The translations under genes and the position numbers were made by a program. Positions 11,650 through 12,794 of a stretch of DNA of 12,794 nucleotides are shown one piece after another. The notes under the pieces were generated by a model that worked only from the letters and a program-made list of their open reading frames with translations, did no database searches and was not told the origin of the DNA. The DNA is taken from positions 1 to 12,794 of the forward strand of contig VBPP01000085.1 of assembly GCA_005877365.1 (NCBI GenBank). Reading direction: 5' to 3'. Position 1 is the first letter of the stretch. Each line of letters starts with the position of its first letter. Source of the DNA: Nitrososphaerota archaeon. GTDB taxonomy: Archaea > Thermoproteota > Nitrososphaeria > Nitrososphaerales > Gagatemarchaeaceae.

Positions 11650-12794
11650 ATGACCCTAAAGAGGGGGCCCCTCACCGCGGGTCTTCTGGTCGGCGCCGCC
11701 GGTCTTGTGTTAATGACAGCCTTCTCGACGACGGACCCATTTGTACTGCAGGCCCAGTTAGGAATCGGAGGATTGGCAGTCTTGATCGGATTGTACTTCG
11801 TACTTGTGGTATCGTGGCGGAAGCCACCCGTGAACCTGCAGAACCCCCCCGGGATTAGGACACTCATACGTAGGGAGGCTAGTGGAAGGTTCTTGAGAAC
11901 TTTTGCAACCGGAGCTGCAATAGCCCTCGTTGTTGGTGCTCTGTTCGCGACAAATCTCCTGACGAGCGGCGCCGCCTACAGCGTAAATCAGGTAAGGAAC
12001 AGGCTCGGGGCGGACCTGGTAGTGCTTCCGCAGGGTAGCAGCCTCTCCCCGCAGCCATTCTACACCCTCGTCTACACCCCGCAATCAACGCACATCAACC
12101 GTAGTCTTGTGAGCGTTCTCTCCGCTGTGGCTGGAGTCAAGGAGGTTTCTCCGCAGCTTTATCTCACGGAATTCAGTCCCGGTGGGTGCGGCGCTCTAGA
12201 CAAGGTCTACTTGATTGCGGCCGACCCTCAGAGCAATTTCATGCTCAAGAGCTGGCTTCCCGCGAACGTAACCCAGCCTCTTACCGGGACAGGGGCGGTG
12301 GTTGGGTTCAATGTTCCCGCCTTCTACCTTCTACAGGACCAGGGAAAGTTCTATGGGACCCAGCTCGCGCTGCAGGCTAGGTTACCAGCGACAGGGACAT
12401 TCATCGACCATGTGATTTTCATCTCTTTCAGCACGGCGGACGCCATGTTGGCATGGCAGACCACGAACACGACGGCCAGCTCTACCCAGTCCGCGGGGAA
12501 GGATTACAACTACTGGCTACCACCCCTCTCCTTCCAGCCGGGTCAGGCGAGCGCCTTCTTTGTGAAGCTTGAAGACGGGACGAGTGCTACCGCAGCCGCA
12601 ACAAGGGTGCAGTCCTCCATTAGCAATGTTCATGCCTTCACGCTCGACTCCGTTGTAAAGTCGGCTAGCATTAGGTACTCAGGTCTTCTTTCCACCTTTT
12701 CGATTTCGGGGAACCTCGTTTGGCTGGGCGCGTTATTCTTGGTCAGCGCCGTGACCTACCTGGGGGTAAACGAGAGGAAGGGAGAGATAGGTTT
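11650..12794 (+). CDS. FtsX/MacB-type ABC permease 2 (partial, runs off the window)
   Basis: An uninterrupted frame of 381 codons from ATG 11650 to the window edge. It is a paralogue of the preceding permease. Both have the first core membrane segment followed by R-G-ADL-VLP (RLGADLVVLP at 118-127 here, RFGADLMVLP there), then a V-x-SPQLY/VSAQLY strand and a similar ADPQSNFMLKSWL / FDPQTDFTIQPWL motif. Unlike permease 1 it carries two extra membrane segments (about 9-26 and 36-55) before the core segment (84-104). The visible end reaches the second core membrane segment (about 350-372) and the NERKGEIG loop, so roughly the last 110 residues are outside the window. Reverse-strand and other-frame ORFs in 11595-12380 are shadows of this gene. 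Confidence 0.88.
   Translation, partial: MTLKRGPLTAGLLVGAAGLVLMTAFSTTDPFVLQAQLGIGGLAVLIGLYFVLVVSWRKPPVNLQNPPGIRTLIRREASGRFLRTFATGAAIALVVGALFATNLLTSGAAYSVNQVRNRLGADLVVLPQGSSLSPQPFYTLVYTPQSTHINRSLVSVLSAVAGVKEVSPQLYLTEFSPGGCGALDKVYLIAADPQSNFMLKSWLPANVTQPLTGTGAVVGFNVPAFYLLQDQGKFYGTQLALQARLPATGTFIDHVIFISFSTADAMLAWQTTNTTASSTQSAGKDYNYWLPPLSFQPGQASAFFVKLEDGTSATAAATRVQSSISNVHAFTLDSVVKSASIRYSGLLSTFSISGNLVWLGALFLVSAVTYLGVNERKGEIG

Noticed and set aside
11595..12380. Several reverse-strand and alternate-frame ORFs of 60-110 codons
   Set aside because: They overlap the long continuous frame of FtsX permease 2 and carry no family motifs, so they are shadows.
1..12794. CRISPR arrays, tRNA/rRNA genes, insertion sequences
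   Set aside because: No regularly spaced repeats, no tRNA T-loop-like motif in the intergenic regions, and no transposase-like protein or terminal inverted repeats were seen.

Overview
The window looks like part of an archaeal chromosome, most likely a mesophilic or soil-type member of the Thermoproteota/Nitrososphaeria kind, although no phylogenetic marker gene is present. The archaeal reading rests on three things. Two genes have TATA-like boxes 26-28 nt upstream of their start codons (leaderless architecture). The solute-binding protein has a twin-arginine/hydrophobic N-terminus followed by a long Ser/Thr-rich linker, as is common in archaea. TTG starts are used heavily: six of the eleven coding units begin with TTG. 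By eye the base composition is slightly GC-rich and even.

Left half (29-4246, + strand): one apparent operon. It encodes a hydantoinase/dihydropyrimidinase-type amidohydrolase with all metal ligands, two different MalK/UgpC-family ATPases, and a small protein fusing a lipoyl-type domain to a carboxypeptidase-regulatory/PEGA-like beta domain. The ATPases are complementary half-broken copies. The first keeps Walker A, Q-loop and catalytic Glu but has lost the LSGGQ signature. The second keeps the signature but has lost the Walker A Lys, the Q-loop Gln and the catalytic Glu. Together they would form a heterodimer with one competent and one dead ATP site.

Middle (4295-7908, - strand): a convergent operon with the remaining parts of a CUT1-type importer: solute-binding protein, MalF-like permease, MalG-like permease. 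It has a TATA box, a 17-bp palindrome just upstream of it, and a strong hairpin just after the binding-protein gene. With the two ATPases of the left operon it makes a complete importer.

Right of that (8066-10107): a separately transcribed close relative of Helicobacter pylori PgdA (CE4 family, related to PuuE allantoinase and cyclic imide hydrolases), then a divergent luciferase-like flavin monooxygenase gene broken into two frames with a piece missing. A cyclic amidohydrolase, a CE4 hydrolase of the cyclic-imidase/allantoinase branch, a flavin monooxygenase remnant and an importer together suggest uptake and ring opening of a cyclic amide, imide or ureide. This is inference.

Right end (10278-12794, + strand): two tandem paralogous FtsX/MacB-type permease genes, the second truncated by the window edge. 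The first has no conventional start at its homologous N-terminus. Their ATPase is not in the window. No tRNA, rRNA, CRISPR array or insertion sequence was seen.
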